In this document: piece after piece, positions 35,251 through 47,165 of the stretch | How the letters are laid out: every line of letters begins with the position of its first letter | Position numbering within the stretch: the stretch's first letter is position 1 | Assembly (NCBI RefSeq): GCF_024763615.1 | Contig: NC_077222.1 | Coordinates: 56,606,001 to 56,670,000, forward strand | Length of the DNA stretch: 64,000 bases | Origin: Phlebotomus papatasi | Lineage: Eukaryota; Arthropoda; Insecta; Diptera; Psychodidae | Direction: 5' to 3' | Program-made: the position numbers and the translations under genes | Notes under the pieces: generated by a model | The model's input: the letters and a program-made list of their open reading frames with translations, nothing else | Told to the model about the DNA's origin: nothing | Database searches by the model: none

Positions 35251-35517
35251 ATGTCTAGGTTTCAGGTAAAATTACTGGACAAAGATATAAAGAGACAGGG
35301 TGAGAAAATTGTGGCATCTTTCATTCAGGAATGGGGCAAAAAGTTTCTCAGTAGCATTTTACATTCATTTATCAAATATTTACCCATGATACTTCCTAAA
35401 ATATTCATGGGTAGTTCTCCCGTCTTTGAGGATGTGAGACATCGGATAAGTATATGGTTGAGCCAGCAAAAGAAGTACAAGTTACTTCTTCCTCTAGTGG
35501 CTGGCATCATCTTGTGA
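35251..35517 (+). CDS. Weak candidate: 88-codon ORF of unknown function
   Basis: I do not recognise this. The ORF begins at an ATG and encodes a basic N-terminal part, a central hydrophobic segment (HSFIKYLPMILPKIFMG) and a hydrophobic C-terminus ending KYKLLLPLVAGIIL. It sits in a less AT-rich island. No signal peptide, domain or clear splice sites. It could be a small exon, a small membrane-associated peptide or a chance frame. Chance is the default. Confidence 0.15.
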   Translation: MSRFQVKLLDKDIKRQGEKIVASFIQEWGKKFLSSILHSFIKYLPMILPKIFMGSSPVFEDVRHRISIWLSQQKKYKLLLPLVAGIIL

Positions 35518-35880
35518 TCTAATTCTTCAGAGCCTGACTCTTGCTCTTGGAGCAGAAATGACTGAAGGAGGTGTATAATAAATTCTGAACATATTCACTA
35601 TGCTCCGGATGTTGGCAAAAAATGCCATATCAGGGGAAAAACCATCGTCTGCATCTATTTTCCCCGGATATGCCTCTCACGATGGATATATATGTAGTTG
35701 ACTTTAATATATTCCATGCAAAGATTACAATATACTGTTGCTCTTCGATGACACGGCAGATTGGCGTCTAAGGAAAATTCTTGTAAAGCATGATGCAAGA
35801 GCTGAAGTTCATCCATAAAGGAAAAAAAATCCAATAGACATTTGCAAGACTTCACTATTTTCTCACATTGAGAATGTGGA

Positions 35881-35912
35881 GTATAAAAGACCCTTTTACT
35901 TGCACTGCAAAT
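35881..35912 (+). promoter_or_regulatory. TATA-box-like site
   Basis: GTATAAAAG is followed, about 20 bases on, by TTGCACTGC, a TATA plus weak initiator arrangement. The ATG at 35943 downstream opens only 22 codons. Possible but unproven promoter. Confidence 0.2.
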
Positions 35913-37253
35913 CTTGAAGTGAATACATATTTCACTGCTAAAATGTCCTATCGAAGATTTGGAAGAGCTTTGCTTTTGGAAGGAACTCCTGCAAAAGATA
36001 TTTTATAGTTTCAATGGCATGTTTTATGAACTTCTGTGTATGGTGTTCAATAGAGAAATATTTTTTTTATGCTAGGAGACATTCTGCATCCAGGATGGCT
36101 TTCCTGTATCTAGTAAAATTTATGATAAACATAGATTTTCCAAAAGGAAGTTCTTAAGAATTCCATTATTATTTTTATTATACACTTTATTATTATTATT
36201 GCACTTATTCCTGCCACTGAATACACTTCAATAAAATTTGGAATTTGAAATCTCACAGACTCTTTTATTAAAATCAATAATGTGAGATTATGATGAATAT
36301 ATAAGTGTATGAAGAATTTTATATAATTTTTAGACAATTGCGTGTAAAATATCTATGTAAAGGTTATAGCATATTCAAAGTCATTTGGTATTATTATTTT
36401 AATTGTATTATTCTTTTGATTATAAAATTAATGTTATCCAATCAATCAATCTAAAATCCACTGAATTTGCCGCAAAAACCAACGTTTCATAGTCATTCAA
36501 AATGCTGGTGGTGTTAGTAAAAGAACATAATGTTGCATTTTAATGTTCAATAACTCCATATTCTTTTTCATAATTATTAAATTTTCCAAGCTATTATCGA
36601 TCAATTATTTAATGATTATTATCTATTCAAAATAAATTAATTTATAATTTATTAATTTTTTCAAGAAATATAAATTTTGAATTTGACTTCTAATTGCTCA
36701 GCAGGTGCAAAAGAGAACTTCTCGCTTTGAACTGAACCTATTAGATTAACTTTGAAAGTGTTAAATTGAGGAGGGGTACTGTATACAAATAAATTATGTA
36801 CAAGTTTCTTAAGTCGTTTAAGATTTTACTGCAATTGTTTATTCATGAATCGGCACAAATTGTTGCGAATCTCTTTGAATAATTGATAAATCCCTGTGAA
36901 CCATTGCAGGATCGGATGATTTTGTATTGTGTACTTGAACTTGTAAGGCGATGGCGTTACATTTTTTAAAAAGTTTTAAAGACCAAATATATTCAGATAT
37001 TTAGAATTTTATTTATTTTTTGTTAATATTAGCTCATGGGGCATTAACAATTAGCATTTTATTATTTGGGCTTAATTGGCATTTTGGTAGACTAGTTTAG
37101 AAAAAAAAGATAGATAGTTTTCAGGCATGCAGAAATTTTTTATATTTTATGTGCTTAACTTCAATAGTAATCAATTATTTTTCACAAATTTTAACTGCTC
37201 GAATTCCAAGAGAGAGCTGTTTCCACAATCGATTTTTTTTTTCAACTTCTCAC

Positions 37254-37985
37254 TATCCTAGCTGTCAAACGGTAAGAGATATTGACTTCCGATCTTCGGT
37301 GGCCCCCCCACAAGTCAATTTTCTCTATCGAACTAAGTTAAACAAATTACCCCCCACCCCTTTTATCCCTTCCAAAAAACATGTTTTTTGACTTTGCAAA
37401 AAATTGGCCCTGACGATTTCGTTCATTTTTGGATATTTTTCGGAGGTAGTCTAGCTGAACATTTCGTTCTTAGACACTTATTACCGGAAAAATTGCCATC
37501 TTGAATTATTCAAGGTCAAAGGTCAACAACCCTGGAGGGCCTAATTTTCAATGGATTCGATTAAATTTGGACTTTTTTGAAAGATCTTTTAATTCTGAAT
37601 CCGACTGCATCGGTCATAATCGGTGATGGATCGGAAAAGTAACGGTAATAGATTTATTTTAAAAATACTGTTTTTCGCACTTTTTCAGTCTTTTGACCCA
37701 TATAAAATTTAAACAGTAAGAGATATCAACTTCCGGTCTTCGATGACCCCTCCACAAATGACCTTATCTCGAACCCAACCTCTTTATTTTCCCCCCTCCC
37801 CTTTAGTGCGTTCCCTATCCCTCAAAAATAGGTCAAAAATGAGATTTTTTGAACTTTGCAAAAAATTGGCCCTGACGATTTCGTTCATTTTTGGATATGT
37901 TTTGGAGGTAGTCCAGCTGCATATTTCGTCCTTAGACACCTATCACCAGAAAAATCGCCATCTGGAATTATTCAAGGTCAAACCT
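37254..37985 (+). repeat. Two direct copies of a ~275-bp unit
   Basis: Copy 1 at about 37254-37520 and copy 2 at about 37715-37985 share TAAGAGATAT..ACTTCCG, then TTTGCAAAAAATTGGCCCTG, ACGATTTCGTTCATTTTTGG and GAATTATTCAAGGTCAAA. The period is about 460 bases. C-rich tracts (CCCCCCAC, CCCCCCTCCCC) differ between copies. Open frames at 37149-37391 and 37743-37988 are not alike enough to be a coding repeat. Probably a tandem or serially inserted unknown repeat. Confidence 0.65.
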
Positions 37986-37989
37986 TAAT

Positions 37990-39188
37990 TTTCACCCGAT
38001 TTGTTCAATTAATTAATTAAAAGGTTAATGATTTTTTGAAACCCTCTTCTTGAACAATTTTCAACTTCAAGATGGTTTTGTGGTGATTTATTTATAGACA
38101 AATTTAATTCGACAATAATTTTCTATATAGAAAACTTGCGAAACGGTATATAAGGCAGAGCTCTTTCTCGGGAGTTCGAGCAGCTCGCAAAGCCTTGGAC
38201 GCTTTGCCACCCCTTTAAAATGAATTTGAAAAACCAAAATCCATAATTTTGAATCAGTTTTAATATGCTTTTTAATGAGTTATTCGGGAAAAATATGTTT
38301 TAGAATTGCATTTTGAAAATACTGATCAAATAAGTTTATTAGGGATAACATTAAATGGGGCATATGACAATAAATGGTGACACTATGCCCTACCCCTAGG
38401 AGCTTGGAATGTAATTACATCATAACCATAAAATATTATTTTACTGGTATTTATCTAATTATTATTTTTGATATAAAAATCTATTTGCAATCGCTATTCT
38501 GCGGATTAATGTTGTTTATGAAGTCTACCCGCTTAATTGAATACCGGTATTTGGTTCAATTGTTTGAATATTGATGATTTACATACAATTGTGTATTTTC
38601 TCTGTTTTTGACCTTACGATGACAAATACATTCATTTCCCATTTCAATCATGAATCAACAGTTTGAACTCATTTGGGAAATTTTGTGACTCTGGCTACCT
38701 CATATCGATCAGTATGAAAAATGTATTTGGGTCGTATATTTTGTCAGGTGCCTTTCTTCCTCAAATTTTCTGTTTTATGCCACATTACACAGCAATATTT
38801 AGATGATTATTTAGAAGGTTTTCAAAACAAAATTTGGGGGTTCTGGTGGAAAATTGTGTATCTTTAAGACGCTATGCGGGAAAATGTAGCGCATGGTTAA
38901 TAAATTAAAGTTAATCTTATATATGGTTTTGTGTAGGTGAAATTAATATGCCTATATATTTTTGCAAAAGTAAAGGCTTGAAAATGGTATTCATAGTTCA
39001 TAATCAATTGAAAGTGATTGACTCAATAAGACATGGATAGAAGTGGAATGCTTTGCTATGTCATGAACATTAAAAGCACCTTCCAGGAATTATTCCCCAG
39101 AGAATTGTTAAGATTTTCTTGGAAACTATTCTGAGATATTCCTAACGAGAAAGCAAGAATTTCCAAACTAAATTGCTTTAACCCTTTA
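37990..39188. other. Non-coding stretch
   Basis: A TATATAAGGCAGAGC motif near 38148, followed by a CTCGGGAGTTCGAGCAGCTC stretch, is promoter-like but isolated. No gene supported. Confidence 0.3.
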
Positions 39189-40344
39189 TGCTGTCTACAC
39201 ATTATGAGCATTTTTTAAAAAAATTCTTTAAAAAATTTTTTAAAAATTTTTTTTAAAAAAAACTGTTTTTTAAAAAATTTTTTAAAAAAAAGTGCCTCCA
39301 CACTAGACTTAATTTTTGTAAAAAATTTCTGACAGATTACTCTCAGCATTTCGCTTGGGATTATTTTTCATGAAAATTTGTCATTTGAGTGGTGGAAAAA
39401 GTGTGAAAAGTGTTTGTTGGAATTCCCTGGGATAGTTGTTAGTGAATGATCGTGGAAAATTTTCCAAAATTGCAAAAGTGCAGTGTTTTTCTACAGAAGT
39501 TGTTCGCAGTGGAATCAATATTCCGGAGTGTGTGAACATAACCTCAAAATGTTGTTTTTCCCTAAAAATTTTGTGTGACTATCGCAGTTATTTATGTACA
39601 GAAATTGTTTTTCTTTGCGATAATCTGGAAACCAAAACATGCTCATCAGAAGAACCGCAGAAATTACTCGGAAGGACAAATTTGTTACCAGGAACAATGG
39701 GTAGAGTGGAGAAGAAGGTGTGCAGCTCAAAAGATCCTAGATTCCATTGATCAGCAGCTCTTTCTGGAAAATCTTCAGGACTTCAGGAAAACTTGTGGAT
39801 ACGTTTGGATGAACAGGAGTATTTGTAACCAAGAACATTGACGTAAGTACTATGAATATGCTAAAAAAAAACTCGCTGATTTTATTGCAAAGCTATTCCT
39901 GCAAAAAATTCAGGACTACAATTGGAAAAGCATGATAGTGGATGAGGGGAAGGACTTTGAGGAATAATTAGAAAGTGCTTCACCAAAATTCCTGCAAAAA
40001 TTGATCCAGTGCAACTCTACAAATTTGATTCCGGATACTGGATGACACTGATTTGATTCCGGACACTGGTGATAATTATGATAAATTTTATGAAAAATAA
40101 ATTCTCATATATCTTGGTTTCCAATCCGAAATCTTTTATTGGTTATCCGGTGTACATTAAAGCCTTCTCCCTCTATCCACTACTGTCCAAGCAGGAGTCC
40201 CATGGAGGAAGCAAAAGTTTGTAGCCATCTCATCCTTGTGCTTCCGGATGGGAACATTTCCATCGTGGTTGAAAAGGAGGAATGATGGAAGGTGGTTCTG
40301 GGGCTTCAAGTGATGGGCTGTGGTAACTACGGATGACTCTTGTA
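39189..40344. mobile_element. Family A copy 2, left segment
   Basis: The end TGCTGTCTACACATTAT is preceded by TTA (39186-39188). The matching right end ATAATGTGTAGACAGCT at 50636-50652 is followed by TTA (50653-50655). About 340 bases (39189-39525) are a long inverted repeat of 50214-50652, including the TTTTCTACAGAAGTTGTTC block. The rest of the left part (39526-40150) lacks a partner. Its open frames (39436-39750, 39575-39841) show no known domain. Bases 40150-40344 match the right arm of the 20746-23174 copy. The element is split at 40344 by the EnSpm-like transposon. Confidence 0.8.
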
Positions 40345-40849
40345 CACTGAGGGAAATGAATCTGGAAGCCGGGGTTAGAAAGAGGGGTTGAATTTGCACC
40401 ATAACAATCGGGGTTTGGATTCACACCAAAAATAGGGAGAAAAAAGTGAATTTCACACCACCTTTGCTTTATAAAAATTAACTCTGTCGAGTGTTACAAT
40501 TACACTGTTCATATAATCTGTAAAAGGCACATTAAAAAGTATTTTTGTGTCACTCAGGATAGTCAGAAATATGACTTAGATGAATTTAATACACTTTCGT
40601 TTCATTCTGATATTAAAAAAATGTATAAAATATATTTTTTTAGGAAATGAATTGCTATAGAATATTTAAACCCCATCGAGTGCTAAATTTACACCGCTAG
40701 GAACCAAGGTAAGCAAATGCAAGACGAGTGTGCAAAGTACACTTACGTAGTGTATTTTTAACACTTCCTCGGGTTTATAGAATAGAAAGACGCCATTAAT
40801 TTGTCGTCCTCCTCTTTTGCTACCAGTCTTTCAAGAGCGTCCATTTGAA

Positions 40850-40937
40850 AAAGTGTCGTGTACCAGTGTGAACTTTTCTTGGTGATTTTCAGTGATAAAT
40901 TAGCATCTAGAGGATATATTTCTGCGCAAAAAGAACG
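40850..40937 (+). promoter_or_regulatory. Probable 5' untranslated exon of transposon gene 1
   Basis: A less AT-rich segment ends at a consensus donor, AACG|GTAAGT (exon end 40937). The first coding exon has a good acceptor, TTTACAG at 41447-41453. The start position is a guess; an initiator-like TTCAGTG occurs at 40888-40894. Confidence 0.4.
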
Positions 40938-41490
40938 GTAAGTCTACAAATTTCTTTAAAATGTTGTGAAAAAAGTGAATTATTTGCAAGAAAAAGGAAT
41001 TCTTTGCGGTTTTCTGAGGAAGTGTTGATGCTATGCGATTTGCAGATTTTTTGTTCGTGTGCTTTAGCAATCATTACGCAATATTCTTAATTCAATTCCG
41101 AGATAAAAGTCAATTATCATCATCTACTATCGCTCTTCATATTGTCTTTGTAGCAGGAGAGTAAAACCGGCTATATAAACATGTGTTGTGACTGCGTTAC
41201 CTAAAAATCTGCAGAAATTGCAACTAAATCTATTTGTTAAATGTCTTGAGTTTTATATCTGACCACTTTGTGTATCAGGAATTGGTCAAAAAGGTTGCAT
41301 GACCTAAGACCTTGGTAAAGGGGGGGTTAGGGAAGGGGGAAACAAAAAAAGCAACTAAATCTCATTGAAGCAGCATAGCAATCTCAATTTTACGCAGTTT
41401 CTTTAATTTTTTTTGTAGTTCTTTTTTATCTTATTGTACAATTTAATTTACAGTTTTGAGGAAAAAATCGCTATTTGAGAAAATTTTTTG

Positions 41491-44400
41491 ATGTCGGAAA
41501 CCGGTGAAGCTTCTACCTCTGCAGCTACAACTAATGCAGAACATGAAATTGGAATTGTAGCGGTAGTAGATGTGGACAAAAATACCCTGGAGCTGCTGCA
41601 ATTGTGGGATACACCTGATTATATAACGGAGAAAATCCTTGTGGGTATGTATATGCGATACAATTTTGTTGATTTTTTTTCTTTGTTTTATTAATAGGAC
41701 TGACAGTCCTCTATACATTAATGCATTAGATATGCATGAAGTGCAAATGCATCGCTGTGAGTGAATATTTCCCTTCTTATTATGCCATTGAATAAACGAG
41801 CAGTAAAAAGTCAAATTTGGTCAGCAAAAAATTCGAAACATTCAGTAAAAAATAAAAAAATGGTTAGTAAAAAATTAAAAAAGAGCAGTATTTTATTAAA
41901 AGTGGTCAGTAAAAAATAAAACATGATCAATAAAAAGTAAAAGATGATCAGTAAAAACTAAAAATTAAAAAATTAAAAATGAGCAGTGAAAAATAAAAAG
42001 TGGTCAGCAAAAATTAAAAATGAGCGGTAAAAATTTTCGAGTAGATCAATAGAAAATTAAATATGAGCAGTAAAAAAATTTAAAAAAAAAACAGTAAAGA
42101 ATTAGAAAAGGGCAGTAGAAATATTCGAGTTAATCAGTGAAAAATCAAAAAGTGATCAGTAAAGAATTAAAAATTAGTAGTAAAAAGTAAAAAATTAAAA
42201 ATCAGCAGCAAAAAATAAAATCTGGTCTGTAATTATTTTATATTTTTTATTGGTTGAAATGCTTATGTGAAATGCATGGCAGACGAAATGTTCAATTTTT
42301 GAACAAAATGTATGAAGAATTAAATATCTTAGAATACGAAGTTTGCGCAATACGAAATGTGCAATACGAACATGTAAAATACGAAGTTTCTAAATCCCAA
42401 GTTTAACTTTGTGCTGACCACTTTTTATTTTTTATTGCCTATTTTTAATTTTTTGCTGATCATTTTTTAATTTTTTAGTGATCAACTCTAATATTTCTAC
42501 TGATCGATTCGAAGTTTTTACTGAACAAATTTAACTTTTTACTGAAGAAATTTAATTTCTCACTGACAAAATTTTACTTTTTACTGACAAAATTGAATAT
42601 TTTTACTGATTTTTTCGAATTATTTGCTAATCAATTTTAATTTTTTGCTGACCACTTTTAATTTTTTACTGCTCATTTATTTTTTCCCTCTTATTATTTG
42701 ATTTTTGTATATCTTTTTAGGATTCCGTCTAACCATTGCAGAATTAAAAAATGTAGTGGACAGTGATCTGGACACCATTTTTATGCCCGAGGAATTAAAG
42801 GAAAAAATTAATTTCCGAACACACCTGCGCGCTTGGCAATCAAAGTTTGCTCAAAAGAACCTTTGTGACGAGATATCTGCTACTACCGATCCACCCTTGC
42901 TAGAGGTAACATTTTTACTTAATTGTTAGAATATTTTGAAAATAATAGTCTGTATTGATTTTCTATATGCCAAGTTTGTGTTAATTTTTCAATTTCTGAT
43001 TAATTTTTTTTGCAACATGGAACTAATATGCTGGATTAGATGTTCTTTTTCATTTATTTGCTTTTCTTGCTTATGCTTTCATGCGTTTTACATTGAATGT
43101 TGCATTGGATTGCTTGCATATAGGGGCTTGAACATATTTTGGAAAAGTCAAAAGCGGGAAGAGTCATAATTGATAAATTCAAGGAAGAAAAACGACTGGA
43201 TCGCAAATCTCAAGGGCTTCTGGTGACTGCCATTTCGGAGTATTTTCTGGAACGAGACATTCGTCCTAGCCTACCTTTAATTGATAGGTTGGCAGGAGAG
43301 ATCGAGCAACTTTTTACCTCGGAAGTAAAAGTAAAATATTTTCACTTTTTTTTTATTATGGGTGTATGCAACTTTACAAGTGTGATTATTTTTGAAAAAT
43401 ATGTAAACGCATATTAAAGTTAAACGTTTTCGAAAAATTGTTTTAAAATCAATCTAATGATTTTAATTCAATACGTAGATTTTACTTAGAAAAACTGCTT
43501 TAGAAAAATTATAAAATTCGCAATATTGTTTGAATTTTCGCGATAAGTAAATTTTCTTTTACTTAATCACAGACGTTGCATATATACCTATTATATCTTT
43601 ATTTATGTTAAACTATTTAAAAATTAAGCACTCTCACTTAATTTTTGGCGCAATTCATTAGATTTATATGGTGTATTACTTGATAAAGCTTTCATTCACT
43701 GATTGTGCACGTAATATAGACAGTTGTTTCGATATTATGATTTTTGCTTTTGATCAGTACTTTAAAATATTTACTTATAAATTTTTTGAAATGTTTTTCT
43801 TTTCAATTATTTACAAAAATGAATAACTACATGGAAAATGATAATGCCCAACACACAATAATTTTTGCTGGTAAACATATTTCAAAATTTCCTATAAGAG
43901 TGAGTGAGATGACTAGATTGTATTAGATAACATGTTTATAAAACAAAAGTTACTGTGCGTTGGGCATATGAGATCACTTTCCGTTTTTTAATTCATATGT
44001 TTCTGTACTATAATATTGAACTTTTCTTTCTCTAAAATTTTGTATATAAAATGAGTATTATAAATTAGAAAGTACACGCGGATAAAATGACTGATATTGA
44101 AACCAACTTAGCCTACATAACAACTTAGTTTCTGTTAAGTGCAATCAAATTTTCGTGTGTATTTATACTGATACTGATGATATGCTTTCGAAAATTAATC
44201 TTAAAGCAAATACACCAAATATTTTTAAGTGCTCGCACTGTGTCTGTGACAGAGGAAAGTGCACAATCTTTATAATTACTAAATTCTTCCTGTGCTGTTG
44301 AGCAAATGTGACTCCGCAATATGTTTTAAAAACAGGACACTATGTACTCTAGTTTTTGAATTATATGGGTGCGATGAGTTCAATTTATTGAACAAAATAG

Positions 44401-47165
44401 AAAAAATTTAGTGATTATAAAGCTTGGGACCGTGCAAAGCATGGACAGGGCACTTTCCCCTGTAAACTAATGTGCATAAATTAAAAGGATCAAATTATTC
44501 TTTAGGAGACTTATTATGTGCAGAGGTCAAGCAATGGCTACCCAAAAGGAATGCTTTACGATAAATTAAAGAATTTGAGGCGCAGCTACATCAAAAAGGG
44601 GCTCATTGAAAAGAGTTTCAGAACGACAAAAAGTCTGGAGAACACAGAAGAGGTCGATCCATTGGAGAATTTGGAGTTTGTGAACGAAGGTGAGTTAAAA
44701 TATTGTATTTCAAGGTCTCACTTATTAGGTCACAAAAAAGATAGTATTATTATTGATTAGTAAAAAATAAGTATAAGTACAAATTTTAAATATTCCGGTA
44801 CGTATATCAAAATTAATGTTGGGAAAACATAGTTTATGTTTTGGGTTAAAAATTTTATTTATTTTTTTCATTATTTGCCCAGAGTCATAAGTTTAAAGAA
44901 TTTAAAAGATTATTTATCGCATAAGTATAACAATAAATTAATTTCCCTTTTTTTATGAAAATTATAAAATGTGAGACTTTTTAATATTTGGTATTAAAAA
45001 TACATTTCTACTAAAGTATTCCATTTTATCTACAACAAATTATCAAATTATACAAAAGGGAACAATAAAATCATAAGATCTTGAACATAATTTTTATTTT
45101 TTTTTTTAGAGATTGATAGCGCCACTCTGTGTAAGCTGAAAACCTGGCTCAGTGAAAACTTTGAACCAATTGAAGAGGTTAAAAAGAACTGGAAGAAAAC
45201 ACAATCTCTAAGACTTCCAAATGGAAATCGCTCCTATACAAAGGATGTCGATGAAATGTTGGTTGAATGGCCAGGACTAAAGACAGCTATTGCAAAAGAC
45301 TTGGTAAGATCAACCAAAAATAATATGAATATATTGTATAATTAATACAGGAATTCATTCAAAATTGGAAATATTTATGTAGGGTAAATGTACCAAATTT
45401 CGACCAGCCTGCAATTTCGGCCACTTTTTTTGTCACTCGAATTTACATGAATTTTTAGTTTTTCCATACTCTAGAGATTATACAATGGAAGGAAAAAAAC
45501 AAAAAATGTTGCTTCAACGAACGAAATGACGTGAAAAAGATTTTGGAAGAATACCGGAAGGGCAAAGCACTATACGTGGCCGAAATATTACATAAAGTTA
45601 TGTGTATATTTTTATCCATTTTAAAATGTATTTAAACAATTATATTAGAGAAAACAAAGACGATAAACTATTTACAGGGTTCCTAGAAACACTCCTTAAA
45701 AATAAGTAACAAGGAAATTCAATTTGTATTAAAAATATTAGATTTCAAACTTAAGACATCGCCGCTTGCATGCAACTCTTCCGAAATTTGGTACACTTTC
45801 CCTAAATTGAGATGCTCGAGCAAAAGTGGTCTCCTTTGCATGTATTTCCCTATCAATATGGTCCACTTTTGCTCTGAGCGTCTCAATTAAAAAAAAGGAA
45901 AATATCAATCATTTTAAATACGGGGAATAGAATATATTTTTTTGCATATTTCAATTGGAAAACATACATAAATGTCTTTATCAAATGTCATATAAGTATT
46001 TTGATAGTTATTACTTTTTTTCTGTAACTTATACTCTACCAGCTATGTATATGTATTTAAAATTTTGTGTTATTTAGATTTTTAAAATTAATTCATTATG
46101 CTTTCAATTTGTAAGGGGAACGTGTTTTTGAAGTGAGGTATTCTCAATTTAATTCTATTAATTCGTTGTAGCGTATTGAATTATTTCGTATACTTATAAT
46201 AAATGGTTTCACTTGAGGTGGGGGGAAGGGTTTTTTTTCATAAAGTAAAATATTGATAAGTTTATTTGACGTTACGTTTAATAATTTGTTGCAGTTTCAC
46301 TTTACTGTGTTGACATTAATAAAAAAATTATATATTAAAAAAATACATAATCGTAGATAACATGTGATCTCTTTTTTTTCAGATTAACATAGACTTTGCC
46401 TTCCTGTTTCCGGATTCACCTGGAATCCATGATAATTGGGATCAGTTTTGTACTGAAATGTACAATACTAAACTATCATCCGATGACAGCTTCCACAATA
46501 ACGAAAAACCAGGTAATTTTTTAAGTTTTATAAAAAAAATTAAGCATTACAATTTAAAAAGTGACATTTCTCCCTTAGTATTCTGATTGTGTTAAATTAA
46601 ATTCGATATTTTTTCTAATTTCTCTATATTTTAGAAATATTATCAATTCTCTTTTTATTATGATTTATGTATTGTTTCCCAATAGTAGTATTATTTTTTT
46701 TCTTCAGATTCAAGGAACATTGTATGTCTCCTCGGCCTGCATAAAATTTTGCCACCCACACTCTTGGTAACAAAGCACGGAACAAAGAAAAAGGGAACAA
46801 TTCTGGACTCCCAGGAAAGCCAAATCGTATTTGTGCCAGTTTTGAACGACCTCGACAAGATCATACTTGAGAAACAAGAATTTGGGCGTGTTCAGCCGCT
46901 AATTGTTATCATCGGAAACAAAATAAACCCAAAGGATTTCTTCGTATACTTGAACAACAAGTATATTATATGCCAAAATTTTCTGGAGGCAGTGGACACG
47001 TGTTTCAAGGTATTCCACCTCTTTAATCTTGAGTATCCTAGTGTAAGCTCCAACGTTTGGCTGTTTCTCCAAAAATTTTTTTACAAGATAAATCTCAGCA
47101 GTGACAAGAAAGTACCAAAGGTCTCTAACTTCCTAAACTGGTTCGAAAAGAAGCAAGATGCTTAA
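41491..47165 (+). CDS. EnSpm-like transposon accessory protein, 501 aa, 7 coding exons
   Basis: Exons: 41491-41644, 42721-42905, 43124-43324, 44506-44689, 45110-45303, 46383-46512, 46708-47165. All introns are GT-AG, phases agree at every junction (for example G|GA giving GFR), and the sum is 1506 bases with a single terminal TAA. Residues 33-92 (LELLQLWDTPDYI...) look like a SAM-type helical domain. The middle is charged and Lys-rich. Residues about 350-495 (VCLLGLHKILPP...AVDTCFKVF) match a conserved block I associate with uncharacterised companion proteins of animal EnSpm elements. Likely role: DNA or transposase binding in the nucleus (inference). The start is the only ATG in exon 1 after a short leader. 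The stop overlaps the start of the transposase gene by 8 bases. Confidence 0.8.
41784..42688. mobile_element. Second foldback array element, in intron 1 of gene 1
   Basis: A forward array at about 41800-42235 and inverted array at about 42412-42675 use the same ~20-bp unit (GGTCAGTAAAAAATTAAAA) as 31035-32910. The opening blocks CAGTAAAAAGTCAAATTTGG and CAGCAAAAAATTCGAAA are shared. Edges are AATAAACGAGCAG / CTGCTCATTTATT. TCTTATTAT is directly repeated at 41775-41783 and 42689-42697, a possible 9-bp target duplication. Non-coding. Confidence 0.75.
43845..43966. mobile_element. MITE family B, copy 4, in intron 3 of gene 1
   Basis: Ends TGCCCAACACACAATAA / TTACTGTGCGTTGGGCA with TA to the right. 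The centre GAGTGAGTGAGATGACTAG matches the other copies. Shorter than copies 2 and 3. Confidence 0.8.
45382..45802. mobile_element. TA-flanked element in intron 5, TIR GGGTAAATGTACCAAATTTC
   Basis: The left GGGTAAATGTACCAAATTTC and right GAAATTTGGTACACTTTCCC are inverted repeats, with TA on both sides (45380-45381, 45803-45804). The 421-base interior has no open reading frame of note. Tc1/mariner-type target choice. Confidence 0.75.
45805..45888. mobile_element. 84-bp hairpin element in intron 5
   Basis: The left arm (AATTGAGATGCTCGAGC then AAAAGTGG) is inverted at the right (CCACTTTTGCTCTGAGC then GTCTCAATT). It abuts the preceding TA-flanked element. Confidence 0.65.

Larger units (their letters stand above)
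34674..37253. other. 2.6 kb, mostly featureless
   Basis: AT-rich apart from about 35230-35950 (see separate entries). No repeats resolved. Confidence 0.35.
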
